Source: Aldehydirespirator sp028819505
Lineage (GTDB): Bacteria; Actinomycetota; Acidimicrobiia; Acidimicrobiales; Aldehydirespiratoraceae
NCBI GenBank assembly: GCA_965207755.1
Contig: OZ242297.1
Location: 1,922,001-1,986,000 of the forward strand
Reading direction: 5' to 3'
DNA: 64,000 nt
Part shown: positions 1 through 8,738 of the stretch, piece after piece
How the letters are laid out: each line of letters starts with the position of its first letter
Numbering within the stretch: the first letter of the stretch is position 1
The notes under the pieces: generated by a model
What the model was told of the DNA's origin: nothing
Seen by the model: the letters and a program-made list of their open reading frames with translations, nothing else
Databases searched by the model: none
Made by a program: the position numbers and the translations under genes

Positions 1-1787
1 CCTCTCGTACCTTGCCCAGCGTCGCCGACTTCCTCCTCTGGTATGCCAAGGATGCACAACAGATCAAGTACCGCCAACTCTACGAACGATTGACTCGATC
101 GGAGATAGTCGCGTACATGAGTTCCTACGCACGAGTTGAACTGCAAGACGGTTCTACACGTTCGCTAACGGCTGAGGAACGAGTTGATCCAGACCAATAC
201 CTGCCGGTGGGAGCTCGTCTATATCAGCGGAGGTCCCTGGATTCGCAGGGACATCAGGAAGGCCGGTCTGAGCCGTACTACTGGGAAGGGCACGACTGGC
301 CATGCGCTGCTGGTCGACACTGGAGCGTTTCTCGGGAGGGCATGAACCGGCTCGCTGAACTTGGACGGCTCGATTCGGCCGGGCGTGATTCTGCACTCAG
401 GTGGAAGAGCTACGAGAAGGAGGTACCAGGCCGACGCATCAACAACATGTGGCACCGGCAGATGTACGCCTCTGACAAACGTTATGTGGTCCAGACCGCT
501 GACAGCGTGATCGAGAGATGCGTCCTTCTGGCAACCGACCCCGGTGACTTGGTGTTGGACCCGACGTGCGGCGGGGCCACCACCGCGGTCGCTGCTGAGA
601 AGTGGGGACGACGCTGGATTACGTGCGACACCTCACCGGTCTCCGTATCAATCGCGCGTCAACGGCTCTCCACCGCGACCTTCCCGTACTGGACCCTCAC
701 TGATTCGGCAGATGGCGCACGCCAAGAAGCAGAACTCTCGGGCAAGCCGGAAGCATCCCCGCCCGACGAGGGATGGGGCAACGACCCCGCCCAAGGCTTC
801 GTCTACGAGCGTGTCCCACAGGTGTCGGCCAGCGTTTTGGCCTATGACCTGGACTCCGACCCCATCATGCTGGTGGACCGGCCCCGCAAGAAGCGCGCCG
901 TGACACGGGTGACATCGCCGATGACGGTGGAGAGCGAGCAGCCGTGGGCGACGGTCATCCCGCTGGAAGGCTCCGACGATGAGATGGTCGTCGCGCACGG
1001 CGACTTCTCCGAAGCGGTGGAGGCGGCGCTGCTGAACCACACCATCAACGGCGGACGCGACAACGCCGACATGACCATCCGCACGCTGGAGCCGTGGCCC
1101 AGCGAAGACCCCAACCTGCTCGCCTGGAGAGCCACCTACACCATCAATGGCGGAGCAGCGGAGCACGCTGCCGCGGTGATGGTCGCCGCCGAGGACGTGA
1201 CCGTGCCCGGCGAGATGGTCCGCGAGGCAGCTCGGGAGATGACCGACAGCGCAGAACGAGCCGACTTGCTGCTGGTGGTCGCCTACGCATACGCCGCCGA
1301 CGCCCCAGCCAAAGTAGGGCGCATCACGGTTGCCAGGGCGCAGATGAACCGCGACCTGATGATTCGTGAGCTGTCAACCGAAACAGGCCACGAGGCGTTC
1401 GTCATCATCGGAGAGCCCGACATCCGCATCCTCAACGACTACCCCGATGACCAGATCGCCGTAGAGATCCGCGGCTACGACACCTTCGACCCTGCCACCG
1501 GCCAGGCGGCGGAGGGAGGCCCCGACGACGTGGCCTGCTGGATGCTCGACACCGACCACGACGGCGAGAGCTTCTACGCCCGCCGCATCCACTTCCCCGG
1601 AGCCGACAACGACCGCCAAATCAAGAAGCTCCTCCGAGAACTCGGCAAGAACGCCGACGACGTAGAACAAGAAGCCCTCACCGCCATGCGCTCAGCCCCC
1701 TTCGACCCACCCGAGCGAGGCCGGATAGCAGTCAAGATCATCACCGCCACCGGCATGGAGATGACCTCGGTGCGTAACGTCGCCTAG
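1..1787 (+). CDS. DNA adenine methyltransferase, C-terminal part (5' end outside the window)
   Basis: The reading frame is open to the left edge, so only the last 591-594 codons are visible; the TTG at position 12 is probably internal. The visible part begins with SVADFLLWYAKD, a segment typical of type III Mod-like methyltransferases. The S-adenosylmethionine-binding motif DPTCGGATTA follows at about visible residue 183. In beta-class N6-adenine methyltransferases the catalytic DPPY motif precedes this site, so it should lie off the left edge. The last 340 or so residues resemble no catalytic domain I recognise and may serve target recognition or partner binding. No restriction subunit follows; the next genes are a convergent toxin-antitoxin pair. 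Family call fairly sure, substrate unknown. Confidence 0.75.
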   Translation, partial: SRTLPSVADFLLWYAKDAQQIKYRQLYERLTRSEIVAYMSSYARVELQDGSTRSLTAEERVDPDQYLPVGARLYQRRSLDSQGHQEGRSEPYYWEGHDWPCAAGRHWSVSREGMNRLAELGRLDSAGRDSALRWKSYEKEVPGRRINNMWHRQMYASDKRYVVQTADSVIERCVLLATDPGDLVLDPTCGGATTAVAAEKWGRRWITCDTSPVSVSIARQRLSTATFPYWTLTDSADGARQEAELSGKPEASPPDEGWGNDPAQGFVYERVPQVSASVLAYDLDSDPIMLVDRPRKKRAVTRVTSPMTVESEQPWATVIPLEGSDDEMVVAHGDFSEAVEAALLNHTINGGRDNADMTIRTLEPWPSEDPNLLAWRATYTINGGAAEHAAAVMVAAEDVTVPGEMVREAAREMTDSAERADLLLVVAYAYAADAPAKVGRITVARAQMNRDLMIRELSTETGHEAFVIIGEPDIRILNDYPDDQIAVEIRGYDTFDPATGQAAEGGPDDVACWMLDTDHDGESFYARRIHFPGADNDRQIKKLLRELGKNADDVEQEALTAMRSAPFDPPERGRIAVKIITATGMEMTSVRNVA

Positions 1788-1823
1788 CGGCCAACGGCGC
1801 GGATTCTGGCGGTCAGTAGCAAG

Positions 1824-2237
1824 TCAGACGGCGACGATGGTCACGAGGTCTTCGAGCGAGCGGAAGTCGTCGGGATTGCGGGTGTAGAGCGGGAGCCCCT
1901 CGGCTACCGCGGTGGCGGCGATCATGAGGTCGACAGCCCGCGCTCCTCGTGGCTTGCGCCCCGCTGCCATCGCGGCCGAGAAGACCCGGCCGTAGGCGCG
2001 GGCTGCGTCGGCACCGAAAGGGATCGGGTCGAAGGTCGCTTCGGTGCGTTGCAGCCGGTCCTGGCGCCGGCCTCGTTCGTCGGGGTCGCCTGCCGCGTGG
2101 GGACCTGCGGCCAGCTCTGCGAGGGTGATCGCGCTGATGGCGACCTCTGCCGGCAGAGCCGCCGCCGGTATCCGATCCAGGTCGATGACGACCGACGTGT
2201 CGAGCAGGCCGCGCTCGGGCCGGCCGGCGCTAGGCAC
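1824..2237 (-). CDS. vapC: VapC-like PIN-domain toxin
   Basis: This is a PIN-domain ribonuclease of 137 residues. The family's acidic metal-binding residues are visible: D in LLDTSVVIDL near the N-terminus, E in ITLAELAAG, and D in RAVDLMIAATA, followed by the usual LYTRNPDDF strand. I chose the GTG at 2237, which overlaps the antitoxin stop by 8 bases and puts the first PIN strand near the N-terminus. An upstream ATG at 2339 would add a low-complexity stretch overlapping the antitoxin gene. Known PIN toxins of this type cleave RNA, often tRNA or rRNA; the target here cannot be read from sequence. It is translationally coupled to the antitoxin gene. Confidence 0.85.
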   Translation of the reverse strand: MPSAGRPERGLLDTSVVIDLDRIPAAALPAEVAISAITLAELAAGPHAAGDPDERGRRQDRLQRTEATFDPIPFGADAARAYGRVFSAAMAAGRKPRGARAVDLMIAATAVAEGLPLYTRNPDDFRSLEDLVTIVAV

Positions 2238-2484
2238 GGACGGTGGGATCCTGGTCGGCAACCTGGTCGAGGTCGCGGCGGAGGCTCTCGTAGTCCATCG
2301 GGGCAGCCGCGCCGAAGAGTTCGACGGCGGCCTCGGCAAGAACGAAACGGCGGCGGCGCAGGGGCGTCAGCGCACCGACAGGCTCACCGTTGCGGATGAT
2401 CGTGAACGTCTTGCCCTCGCTGAGGGCACGCATGATCCGACCGCTGTCGTTCCGGAGCTGTCGCTGGCTGATCTCAGTACTCAT
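2230..2484 (-). CDS. Phd/YefM-type antitoxin of the VapC-like toxin
   Basis: This 84-residue protein starts with MSTEISQRQLRNDSGRIMRA and continues with FTIIRNGEPVGALTPL, the pattern of Phd/YefM antitoxins, whose N-terminal half dimerises and binds DNA while the C-terminal tail wraps the toxin. It is the first gene of a two-gene operon and its stop overlaps the toxin start. The ATG at 2484 lies 8 bases from a perfect palindrome (2493-2511) that also covers the promoter, so autoregulation is likely. A TACGAT -10 box ends 6 bases before the ATG, which suggests a leaderless mRNA. Confidence 0.85.
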   Translation of the reverse strand: MSTEISQRQLRNDSGRIMRALSEGKTFTIIRNGEPVGALTPLRRRRFVLAEAAVELFGAAAPMDYESLRRDLDQVADQDPTVRA

Positions 2485-2490
2485 GTCACT

Positions 2491-2520
2491 ATCGTAGCAC
2501 GGTGTGCTACGGCCGTGACA
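2491..2520 (-). promoter_or_regulatory. Promoter and operator of the toxin-antitoxin operon
   Basis: The palindrome CGTAGCAC-GGT-GTGCTACG (2493-2511) has perfect 8-bp arms. On the minus strand a -10 box TACGAT (2496-2491) and a possible -35 TGTCAC (2520-2515) are 18 bp apart. The palindrome covers the spacer and most of the -10, so a bound antitoxin or toxin-antitoxin complex would block polymerase. The expected transcript start falls at about the ATG. Confidence 0.7.
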
Positions 2521-2526
2521 GGGGTC

Positions 2527-3537
2527 CTAACTCCCGTAGCCGGCGGGGTGGTGGTGGGTGAAGTTCCAGTGGTCGGCCAGCATGTCCGGCAGGCTGCGGC
2601 GGGCCTGCCAGCCGAGTTCGTCGCGGGCCCGGGTGCAGTCGGCCCAGGAGGCCTCCACGTCGCCGGGGCGGCGCCCGGCCATCTCGTAGGGGACGGGCCT
2701 GCCGACCGCCTCGCCGGCCACGGCCAGCACCTGGAGCACGGTGGTGCCCGAGCCGGTGCCCAGGTTGTAGACCCGGCTGCTCGCCGGGGCTATATCGACA
2801 TTGAGGGCGGCAAGATGGCCCTCGGCCAGGTCCATGACGTGCACGTAGTCCCGCACTGCGGTGCCGTCGGCCGTGGAGTAGTCAGCGCCGTACACATCCA
2901 GTCGCTCGAGCCGGCCGGTGGCGACCTGCATGATCCGGGGCACGAGGTTGGCCGGCTCCCCGGATGGGTCCTCCCCGATCAGCCCCGACGGGTGCGCGCC
3001 GACCGGGTTGAAGTAGCGCAGCATGACCGCGGTCAGCCCCGACGCGGCCGCGGCACCGGACAGGATGCGCTCGCCCATCAGCTTGGTCTCGCCGTAGGGG
3101 CTGTCCGGCACGGTCGGCGAGTCCTCGGTGACCGGCAGCGCCGTCGTCGACCCGTACACGGTGGCCGATGAGCTGAAGACCAGCCGCCGGACGCCCCGAT
3201 CGACGGCCGCGGCAGCCAGCGCGATCGTCGACCCCAGGTTGCTGCGGTAGTAGCCCAGAGGGTCACGCACCGACTCGGCCACGCTCTTGCGGGCCGCGAA
3301 GTGGATCACCGAGTCGATCCGATGCTCGCCGAACACTGCGTCCAACACATCCGGATCGCTGACGTCTCCCTCCACCACCGGCAGGTCCGGCCGGGTCAGG
3401 CGGCGGATCGGGTCGATCACCGCCCGGGAGGCGTTGGAGAAGTCGTCCAGGACGACGACGTCGCGGCCCGCGTCGTGAAGCGCGACGGTGGTGTGACTGC
3501 CGATGTAGCCCGCACCCCCGGTCACCAGCGTCGCCAT
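2527..3537 (-). CDS. galE: UDP-glucose 4-epimerase
   Basis: This 336-residue protein is an extended short-chain dehydrogenase. The NAD-binding GGAGYIG is at residues 7-13, the catalytic Ser region SSSATVYG at 122-129 and the YGETK catalytic Tyr/Lys at 148-152. Length and C-terminal features (RRPGDVEASWAD, LGWQARR) match GalE, which interconverts UDP-glucose and UDP-galactose in the cytoplasm. It follows the sugar nucleotidyltransferase gene on the same strand. The gap between them holds extra copies of that gene's own tail (3533-3614); the ancestral arrangement was probably an overlapping TGATG stop/start. Confidence 0.95.
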   Translation of the reverse strand: MATLVTGGAGYIGSHTTVALHDAGRDVVVLDDFSNASRAVIDPIRRLTRPDLPVVEGDVSDPDVLDAVFGEHRIDSVIHFAARKSVAESVRDPLGYYRSNLGSTIALAAAAVDRGVRRLVFSSSATVYGSTTALPVTEDSPTVPDSPYGETKLMGERILSGAAAASGLTAVMLRYFNPVGAHPSGLIGEDPSGEPANLVPRIMQVATGRLERLDVYGADYSTADGTAVRDYVHVMDLAEGHLAALNVDIAPASSRVYNLGTGSGTTVLQVLAVAGEAVGRPVPYEMAGRRPGDVEASWADCTRARDELGWQARRSLPDMLADHWNFTHHHPAGYGS

Positions 3538-3614
3538 CAGGCCGCCTCAGAATGCCCGGCAACCGCCATCAGGCCGCCTCAGAATGCCCGGCAGCCGCCA
3601 TCAGGCCGCCTCAG
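3533..3614 (-). repeat. 32-bp direct repeats at the nucleotidyltransferase/galE junction
   Basis: Copies start at 3533, 3565 and 3597 (the last 18 bp long). Each contains the minus-strand GAGGCGGCCTGATGGC, that is, the last codons and stop of the nucleotidyltransferase overlapping an ATG. Only the first copy retains the true galE start and only the third the true upstream stop. The junction has been duplicated rather than invaded by foreign DNA. Confidence 0.85.
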
Positions 3615-4611
3615 GCACTCGGGCGCCCGACAGGGCCGTCCCCGGCGCCACCTCGAAGCGCTCGCCGATGAGCGTCCCGTCGGTAACCCGGGCGCCCCGC
3701 CCCACCGTCGCGCCCGAGCCCACCACGGAGTCGAGCACCGTTGCGCCGGCCTCGATGACGGCCCCCTCATGGACCGCGGAGCCCCGCACCACCGACCCCT
3801 CCCCCACCACGGCGCCGGCCATCACCACGCTGCGCTCGATCAACGCGCCGGCATCGACCGAAGCCTCCGCCGACACCCCGGCCACGGCCGGCCCCCGGCG
3901 GCCGTCGAGCAGGTCGAGTTGGGCCCGCAGGTATGTCTCGGGGGTGCCGGCGTCGACCCAGTAGGTGTTGTGCCGCAAGGCCCACAGCGTGCCGTCGGCG
4001 GCCATGGCCGGGAACACCTCGCGCTCCACCGACACCCGGCGCCCGCTAGCGATGCGCCCGATCACCGACGGCGCCATCAGGTAGGTGCCGGCGTTGATCC
4101 AGCTGCTGGGCGCAGGCGGCTGCGGCTTCTCCACGAAGGCGGTCACCCGCCCGCCTGCGTTGGTCACGACCACGCCGTAGCGGGACGGATCCTCCACCTC
4201 GATCAGATGGATGGTGGCCTCGGCTCCGGCTGCGCGGTGCAGGCGCAGCAGCTCGCTCACGTCGAGGCCGGTGATCACGTCGCCGTTGGCCACCAGGAAG
4301 GTGCTCGGGACTGCGCCCATGTCCGAGGCCTCGTAGGCGAAGCGGATGGCGCCGGCAGTGTCGAGCGGCTCGGACTCCACGACGCAGCACAACTCGACCC
4401 CCGCGCAGCGCCCGTCCGGGTAGGCCGCCCGGAAGGCGTCGTCCTGGTAGCCGAGCGCCAGGACCACCCTGTCCACGCCGTGGCGTCCCAGCCCTGACAC
4501 GACGTGCTCGATCATGGGCCGGTCCAGCACCGGCAGCATCTGCTTGGGAGTGGTGAGGGTGAGGGGGCGCAAGCGGGTCCCGAAGCCTCCGACGAGCAGG
4601 ATCGCCTGCAC
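3601..4611 (-). CDS. Sugar-1-phosphate nucleotidyltransferase with left-handed beta-helix tail
   Basis: The protein has 336 residues from the GTG at 4611. The nucleotide-binding signature GGFGTRLRPL (about residues 8-17) and the PKQMLPVLDRPM segment identify the NDP-sugar pyrophosphorylase family. Residues from about 235 to the end are rich in hexapeptide-type repeats (AGAVVGEGSVVRGSAVHEGAVI), as in GDP-mannose or dTDP/UDP-glucose pyrophosphorylases of the RmlA/GMPPB type. It makes an activated sugar for the surface polysaccharide genes around it. Substrate uncertain: mannose-1-phosphate or glucose-1-phosphate. The frame stays open upstream of the GTG, but that part overlaps the preceding gene and is not protein-like. 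Confidence 0.88.
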   Translation of the reverse strand: MQAILLVGGFGTRLRPLTLTTPKQMLPVLDRPMIEHVVSGLGRHGVDRVVLALGYQDDAFRAAYPDGRCAGVELCCVVESEPLDTAGAIRFAYEASDMGAVPSTFLVANGDVITGLDVSELLRLHRAAGAEATIHLIEVEDPSRYGVVVTNAGGRVTAFVEKPQPPAPSSWINAGTYLMAPSVIGRIASGRRVSVEREVFPAMAADGTLWALRHNTYWVDAGTPETYLRAQLDLLDGRRGPAVAGVSAEASVDAGALIERSVVMAGAVVGEGSVVRGSAVHEGAVIEAGATVLDSVVGSGATVGRGARVTDGTLIGERFEVAPGTALSGARVPEAA

Positions 4612-4633
4612 CTCGGCGCCCCCGCCCCGCCCG

Positions 4634-5371
4634 CTATTCCTCGGGCGGGGCGTCGGTCGGGTCGACTTCGGTTTCCGGCCCGGTGGAGACCAGGTTCCCC
4701 GCCGAGGCCGCCAGAGCGACCTGGAGCCGGTCCTCGGGCGGCGGCGGGATGTCGGCCCCGGCCGGGACCCGGGCGAACGTGAACGCCTCCAGGTCTCCCA
4801 GCAGGCGTACGTCACCGAAGTCGTCGGAGTAGGTGTCGGTGGCCTCGTAGATCTCCGAGAGCGTGTCGGCGGCGTCGATGGCGGCGGGATCGACCCGGGT
4901 GAATCGCACAGCCCTGATCACGGTCGGCTCGCCGTTGCAGTCCGATCCGGCCTCCAGCACGCCGATGCCGGGGCCGCTTATCTCATCGTCGGTGACCCTC
5001 GCCCCCATGGCCTCGAAGAACACGTCGAGGTCGGCCCGATCACCGGCCGCGGAACTGTTCCACGGGTGGATGTGGACCACGCCGTCCTGGTGGGAGTGGA
5101 TGCCGTCGGGATCGGCCGCGCTGGTGAAGGCGGGCAGGAACCGGTCGCAGTCGTAGATCCCGTAGGCCGAGTGCCAGTGATCGTTGCCGACTCTCGGGGC
5201 CGCCGCGGGCGTGCGGGAGGATCGGGCGAACACCACGAGGGCCACCCCGAGGATCACCACCACCGCCAGTGCCAGCGGGAAGGCGATCTCCCGGCGCTCG
5301 CGGGCGCCCTTCGACGCGGCCGCCGCTCTGGCGGCTCGCTGGACCTTCTTCGACGAACTCGGCTTGGCCAC
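4634..5371 (-). CDS. Membrane-anchored protein of unknown function with a His-rich motif
   Basis: I do not recognise a named family. The 245-residue protein has a basic, Ala/Lys/Arg-rich cytoplasmic N-terminus, one transmembrane segment at about 29-49 (IAFPLALAVVVILGVALVVF), and an extracytoplasmic domain. That domain starts with NDHWHSAYGIYDCD and contains GIHSHQDGVVHIHPW, a His-dense stretch that could bind metal. A second Cys occurs near the middle (GSDCNGEP) and could pair with the first. The C-terminus is acidic and Pro-rich. It lies between ugd and the nucleotidyltransferase in one minus-strand run, which suggests a link to envelope polysaccharide. Confidence 0.8.
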   Translation of the reverse strand: MAKPSSSKKVQRAARAAAASKGARERREIAFPLALAVVVILGVALVVFARSSRTPAAAPRVGNDHWHSAYGIYDCDRFLPAFTSAADPDGIHSHQDGVVHIHPWNSSAAGDRADLDVFFEAMGARVTDDEISGPGIGVLEAGSDCNGEPTVIRAVRFTRVDPAAIDAADTLSEIYEATDTYSDDFGDVRLLGDLEAFTFARVPAGADIPPPPEDRLQVALAASAGNLVSTGPETEVDPTDAPPEE

Positions 5372-5408
5372 GGGCCGTCACGCTATCGGCCCGGAGGCCG
5401 AGCAGGCT

Positions 5409-6770
5409 TCACACGCCGATGCCGCCGTACGTGAAGCCGCGGCGCTCCAGTTCGCCGCGGTCCAGCAGGTTGCGGGCGTCGATCACGTGCAGTTCGTCCA
5501 TGAGGCTGGCCACCCGGTCGAGATCGAGTCGCCGGAACTCGTCCCACTCGGTCGCGACCACCAGCGCGGAGGCGCCGTCGCAGGCCGCGTACGCGTCGTC
5601 CGCAACGGCCACGCCGGCCTGCTCGGTGGCCGCGCAGGCGCCGATCATCGGATCGTAGGCGTGGACCGCCGCCCCGGCCCCGGCCAGGCGCCTGGCAATC
5701 TCCAGGGCGGGCGAGTCTCGCAGGTCGTCGGTGCCGGCCTTGAAGGCCAGGCCGAGCAGCGCGACGCGGGCCCCGGACAGCTCTACCCGGCGCGCAACCT
5801 TGTCCACGATCCTGGCGAACTGCGCTTCATTGGCTTCCACCACGCTTCGCAGCAGCGCGAAGTCGTAGCCCGCGGCGGACGCCGCCGCCACCAGCGAACG
5901 CGTGTCCTTGGGAAGGCACGAGCCGCCCCATCCCGGCCCGGGCCGCAGGTAGTCGCGGCCTATCCGCCTGTCGTGTCCCAGGCCCTCCAGCACGTCGTCC
6001 GCGTCGGCGCCCACCGCCTCGCAGAGCGCCGCGACCGAGTTCGAGAACGACAGCTTCGTCGCCAGGAAGGCGTTGGCCGCGTACTTGACCGTCTCAGCGG
6101 AGGCCGGGTCGGTGACGAGGACGGGCGCATCTATGCCGGCGTAGAGACCGGCCACCCGCTCAGCAACCGCGACGTCGGCCGCGCCCACCACCAACCGGTC
6201 GGGGTTGAGGAAGTCGTAAACGGCTGAGCCCTGCCTCAGGAACTCGGGATTGGACACCACCGAGACGTCGGCCCGTCCCAGCACTCGAGCCAGCAGCGCC
6301 ACGGTGCCCGCCGGAGCAGTCGACTTGTTCACCACCACCGCCCCCGGCCGCAGGCTCGGACCGATCTCGGCGGCCGCGGCCTCCAGGCAGCCGAGGTCGG
6401 TGCCGCCGTCCGGGCCCGAGGGAGTGGGCACGCACAGGAAGACGAAGTCGGCCCGGGCGGCAGCGTCAGCCGAACCGCACACGAAGGAGAGCCGGGACCC
6501 GTCGATGCCGGTCCTCACCAACTCGGCCAGCCCCGGCTCATGGATCGGCATCTCGGCGCGCTGAAGCGCGGTGATCCTGGACTCATCCACGTCGGTGCAG
6601 GTCACGCGGTGGCCCAGCCGAGCCAGACACGCCGCGGAGGTCAGACCGACGTACCCCGCCCCGACGACGGCGACCGCGGCCGAAGCTGCGGGCCTCCCGC
6701 CGCCCTTCTCCGGAGCGGCAGACCTCCCGCCGCCTTCGGCCGGCACCGTCGGCGCGTCCCGGTCAGCCAC
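5409..6770 (-). CDS. ugd: UDP-glucose 6-dehydrogenase
   Basis: This NAD-dependent enzyme oxidises UDP-glucose to UDP-glucuronate. From the GTG at 6770 the protein has 453 residues. The Rossmann motif VVGAGYVGLTSA begins near residue 35, VNKSTAPAGT is at about 148, and the catalytic Cys285 lies in WGGSCLPKDT. The GTG overlaps the stop of the upstream LCP gene by 8 bases and has an AAGG-type ribosome site, so translation is probably coupled. About 32 Gly/Pro/Ala-rich residues precede the usual N-terminus; a later start is possible. UDP-glucuronate would feed the surface polysaccharide. Confidence 0.93.
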   Translation of the reverse strand: MADRDAPTVPAEGGGRSAAPEKGGGRPAASAAVAVVGAGYVGLTSAACLARLGHRVTCTDVDESRITALQRAEMPIHEPGLAELVRTGIDGSRLSFVCGSADAAARADFVFLCVPTPSGPDGGTDLGCLEAAAAEIGPSLRPGAVVVNKSTAPAGTVALLARVLGRADVSVVSNPEFLRQGSAVYDFLNPDRLVVGAADVAVAERVAGLYAGIDAPVLVTDPASAETVKYAANAFLATKLSFSNSVAALCEAVGADADDVLEGLGHDRRIGRDYLRPGPGWGGSCLPKDTRSLVAAASAAGYDFALLRSVVEANEAQFARIVDKVARRVELSGARVALLGLAFKAGTDDLRDSPALEIARRLAGAGAAVHAYDPMIGACAATEQAGVAVADDAYAACDGASALVVATEWDEFRRLDLDRVASLMDELHVIDARNLLDRGELERRGFTYGGIGV

Positions 6771-8583
6771 AGGATTCGCCTTCGGGCGGGCGGCCCAGGA
6801 TTGTGACCGGATCGGCATCCGCCGGAGCCGGTTGCGCGGCGACAAGGTCGGCGCCCCCGACCACGGAACCGCCGCCCAGCGCGGCCCCCAGAACATGCGC
6901 ACCCCCCAGGACATGCGGGCCCCCGGACAACATGGCTCCCAGGACATGCGCACCCCCCAGGACATGCGGGCCCCCGGACAACATGGCTCCCAGGACATGC
7001 GCACCCCCCAGGACATGCGGGCCCCCGGACAACATGGCTCCCAGGACATGCGCACCCCCGGACAACATGGCTCCCAAGACGTGCGGGCCCCCGGCCGCAG
7101 CGGAGATCGCGCCCGCCGGACCTCCAACGGAAGCCCCGCCGGAGACGACCGGCGCCCGCGCCGCGCCGCCGTTCGCCGGCGGAGGGAGCACCGAGGCCAG
7201 ATCGGGCAGGATCGTGGGGAAGCCGCGGGCCCGTACCTGTTCACGCACCACGCTCATGGGCTCCTGGAACCCGAACAGCACCCCGCCGTAGTCGGCGCCG
7301 AGCACCACCGCCACGCCGTCGACCCCGTCGTCGGACACGACGTAGGGCACCGGATCGAGGTAGCGGGCCACGGTCAGGGCCGCCTCCGCGTGGCCGGGAC
7401 CGTGCAGCACGACGGTCTCGGGAAGCGCCGGAGACGGCAGAGACCCCAGTACCCGGAAGCCCTCGCCGGCCAGCGAAGCGGACGCATCCTCGCGGTTGAA
7501 CTCGTTGAAGCCGGCGACGGTCAACGCCACCTCGGAGGGACTCAACGAGTCCGCCTCCCCCCGGAAGACGTCGAGGATCGGCTCGTTCGCCTGCCGGAGC
7601 GCGGCCTCGCCCTTGTAGCGGCCGTCGGGCCAGAACAGCGTGTACACCTCGAGCCGCTGCCGCTGCAGGTTCTCGGGGTTGAAGTCGGAGAAGTCCTGGG
7701 CCAGCGACACCAGCTCGCCGAGGGTCAGAGCCTGGTCGATGGTCACGAAGGCGGCGCCCGCCTCGATCATGCCGGCGATGGTGGCGGGATTCCTGGCGCC
7801 GCGGCTTATGGCCCGGTCGAGGGCGAGCACCAGGAAGTCCTGCTGGCGGGCGATGCGGCTGAAGTCGTCGCCGCCGGTGATCCTCCACCTCCCGTCGATC
7901 AGTTCGGTGTACCGGCGGCTCCTCACGTACTGCAGGGCCTGCTCGCCTCCCAGCACATGGCAGCCTGCCTCGGTGATGTCCAGATGCGACTTGGGATCAC
8001 GGACCGGATGGGGGAACCACACCGGCACTCCCCCGAGGCTGTCCACCACCTGCTGGAAGCCTGCGAAGTCCACCTGCACGTAGTGGTTGATCTCCACGTC
8101 GAACATCGACGTGATGGTCTCCACCAGCAGCGAGGCGCCGCCGATATAGAAGGCGGAGTTGATCTTGTGGTCCTGGGCGCCCGGTATCTCGGACCACAGG
8201 TCCCGGGGGATCGACAAGACCCACGCCGACTTCGCCTTCGGGTCGAGGTGCAGCAGCATGATCACGTCGGCCAGGCTCCTGCCGGCGGCGGCGGCCCCGC
8301 CGGCCTGCTCCGCGCCCGCGGTGTCCGCGACATCGGTGCCGCTGTCGGTGCCGACGATCAGGAAATTGACGGGCTCCCCCGGCTCTGTGTCGGGTCGCAG
8401 CAGCTCCTGGCCGTACTGGACGGTGCCGGTGACTGGCACCCGGTCGACCTGCTCCCAGACCTCCTCGACGTACTGCACGGTCCTCGCCGACGCCACGGCC
8501 GAGACGATCACCAGGAGGCTCGCGACCACCACCAGGCGCTGCGGCCAACTACGCCTCAAGCGCGGCTTCCCTTGGTCGGTCAC
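6763..8583 (-). CDS. LytR-CpsA-Psr (LCP) family glycopolymer transferase with repetitive tail
   Basis: LCP proteins attach glycopolymers to peptidoglycan outside the membrane. From the GTG at 8583 the protein has 606 residues: a short basic N-terminus, one membrane segment (RLVVVASLLVIVSAV, about 15-29), and the LCP domain with its Asp/Arg signature (DVIMLLHLDP, LSIPRDLW, KINSAFYIGG). A LytR_C-like domain follows around VVLHGPGHAEAALTVARYL. The last 130 residues are Gly/Ala-rich, with a 17-residue repeat (GGAHVLGAMLSGGPHVL) encoded by the 51-bp minisatellite at 6893-7095. The stop overlaps the ugd start. A longer start upstream would overlap birA and is rejected. Confidence 0.9.
   Translation of the reverse strand: MTDQGKPRLRRSWPQRLVVVASLLVIVSAVASARTVQYVEEVWEQVDRVPVTGTVQYGQELLRPDTEPGEPVNFLIVGTDSGTDVADTAGAEQAGGAAAAGRSLADVIMLLHLDPKAKSAWVLSIPRDLWSEIPGAQDHKINSAFYIGGASLLVETITSMFDVEINHYVQVDFAGFQQVVDSLGGVPVWFPHPVRDPKSHLDITEAGCHVLGGEQALQYVRSRRYTELIDGRWRITGGDDFSRIARQQDFLVLALDRAISRGARNPATIAGMIEAGAAFVTIDQALTLGELVSLAQDFSDFNPENLQRQRLEVYTLFWPDGRYKGEAALRQANEPILDVFRGEADSLSPSEVALTVAGFNEFNREDASASLAGEGFRVLGSLPSPALPETVVLHGPGHAEAALTVARYLDPVPYVVSDDGVDGVAVVLGADYGGVLFGFQEPMSVVREQVRARGFPTILPDLASVLPPPANGGAARAPVVSGGASVGGPAGAISAAAGGPHVLGAMLSGGAHVLGAMLSGGPHVLGGAHVLGAMLSGGPHVLGGAHVLGAMLSGGPHVLGGAHVLGAALGGGSVVGGADLVAAQPAPADADPVTILGRPPEGESCG
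6893..7095 (-). repeat. 51-bp minisatellite inside the LCP gene
   Basis: Full copies start at 6893, 6944 and 6995, nearly identical, with a fourth shortened and diverged copy at 7046-7095. The period is a multiple of three, so copy number changes would add or remove 17 residues without breaking the frame. Confidence 0.92.
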
Positions 8584-8738
8584 GGGCGCCAAGCGTACCG
8601 CCGGTCCCCCCGGCCCTCTGCATGATCGGCAGGCCGCGACCCGCGCCTGTCCGCTGCGACCTGCGGGCCGATCGGGCCGCGGCCTCGCTCGTAGGGCGCC
8701 GGACTCCCCGCCTGCCCGCTCGGCTTCTGTGTCTCCCG

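Noticed and set aside
6893..7095. Possible CRISPR array
   Set aside because: The units are contiguous without unique spacers and encode an in-frame protein repeat, so this is a minisatellite.
6571..8625. 684-codon plus-strand frame opposite the LCP gene
   Set aside because: Composition is low-complexity and it is exactly antisense to an LCP protein with clear motifs and membrane segment.
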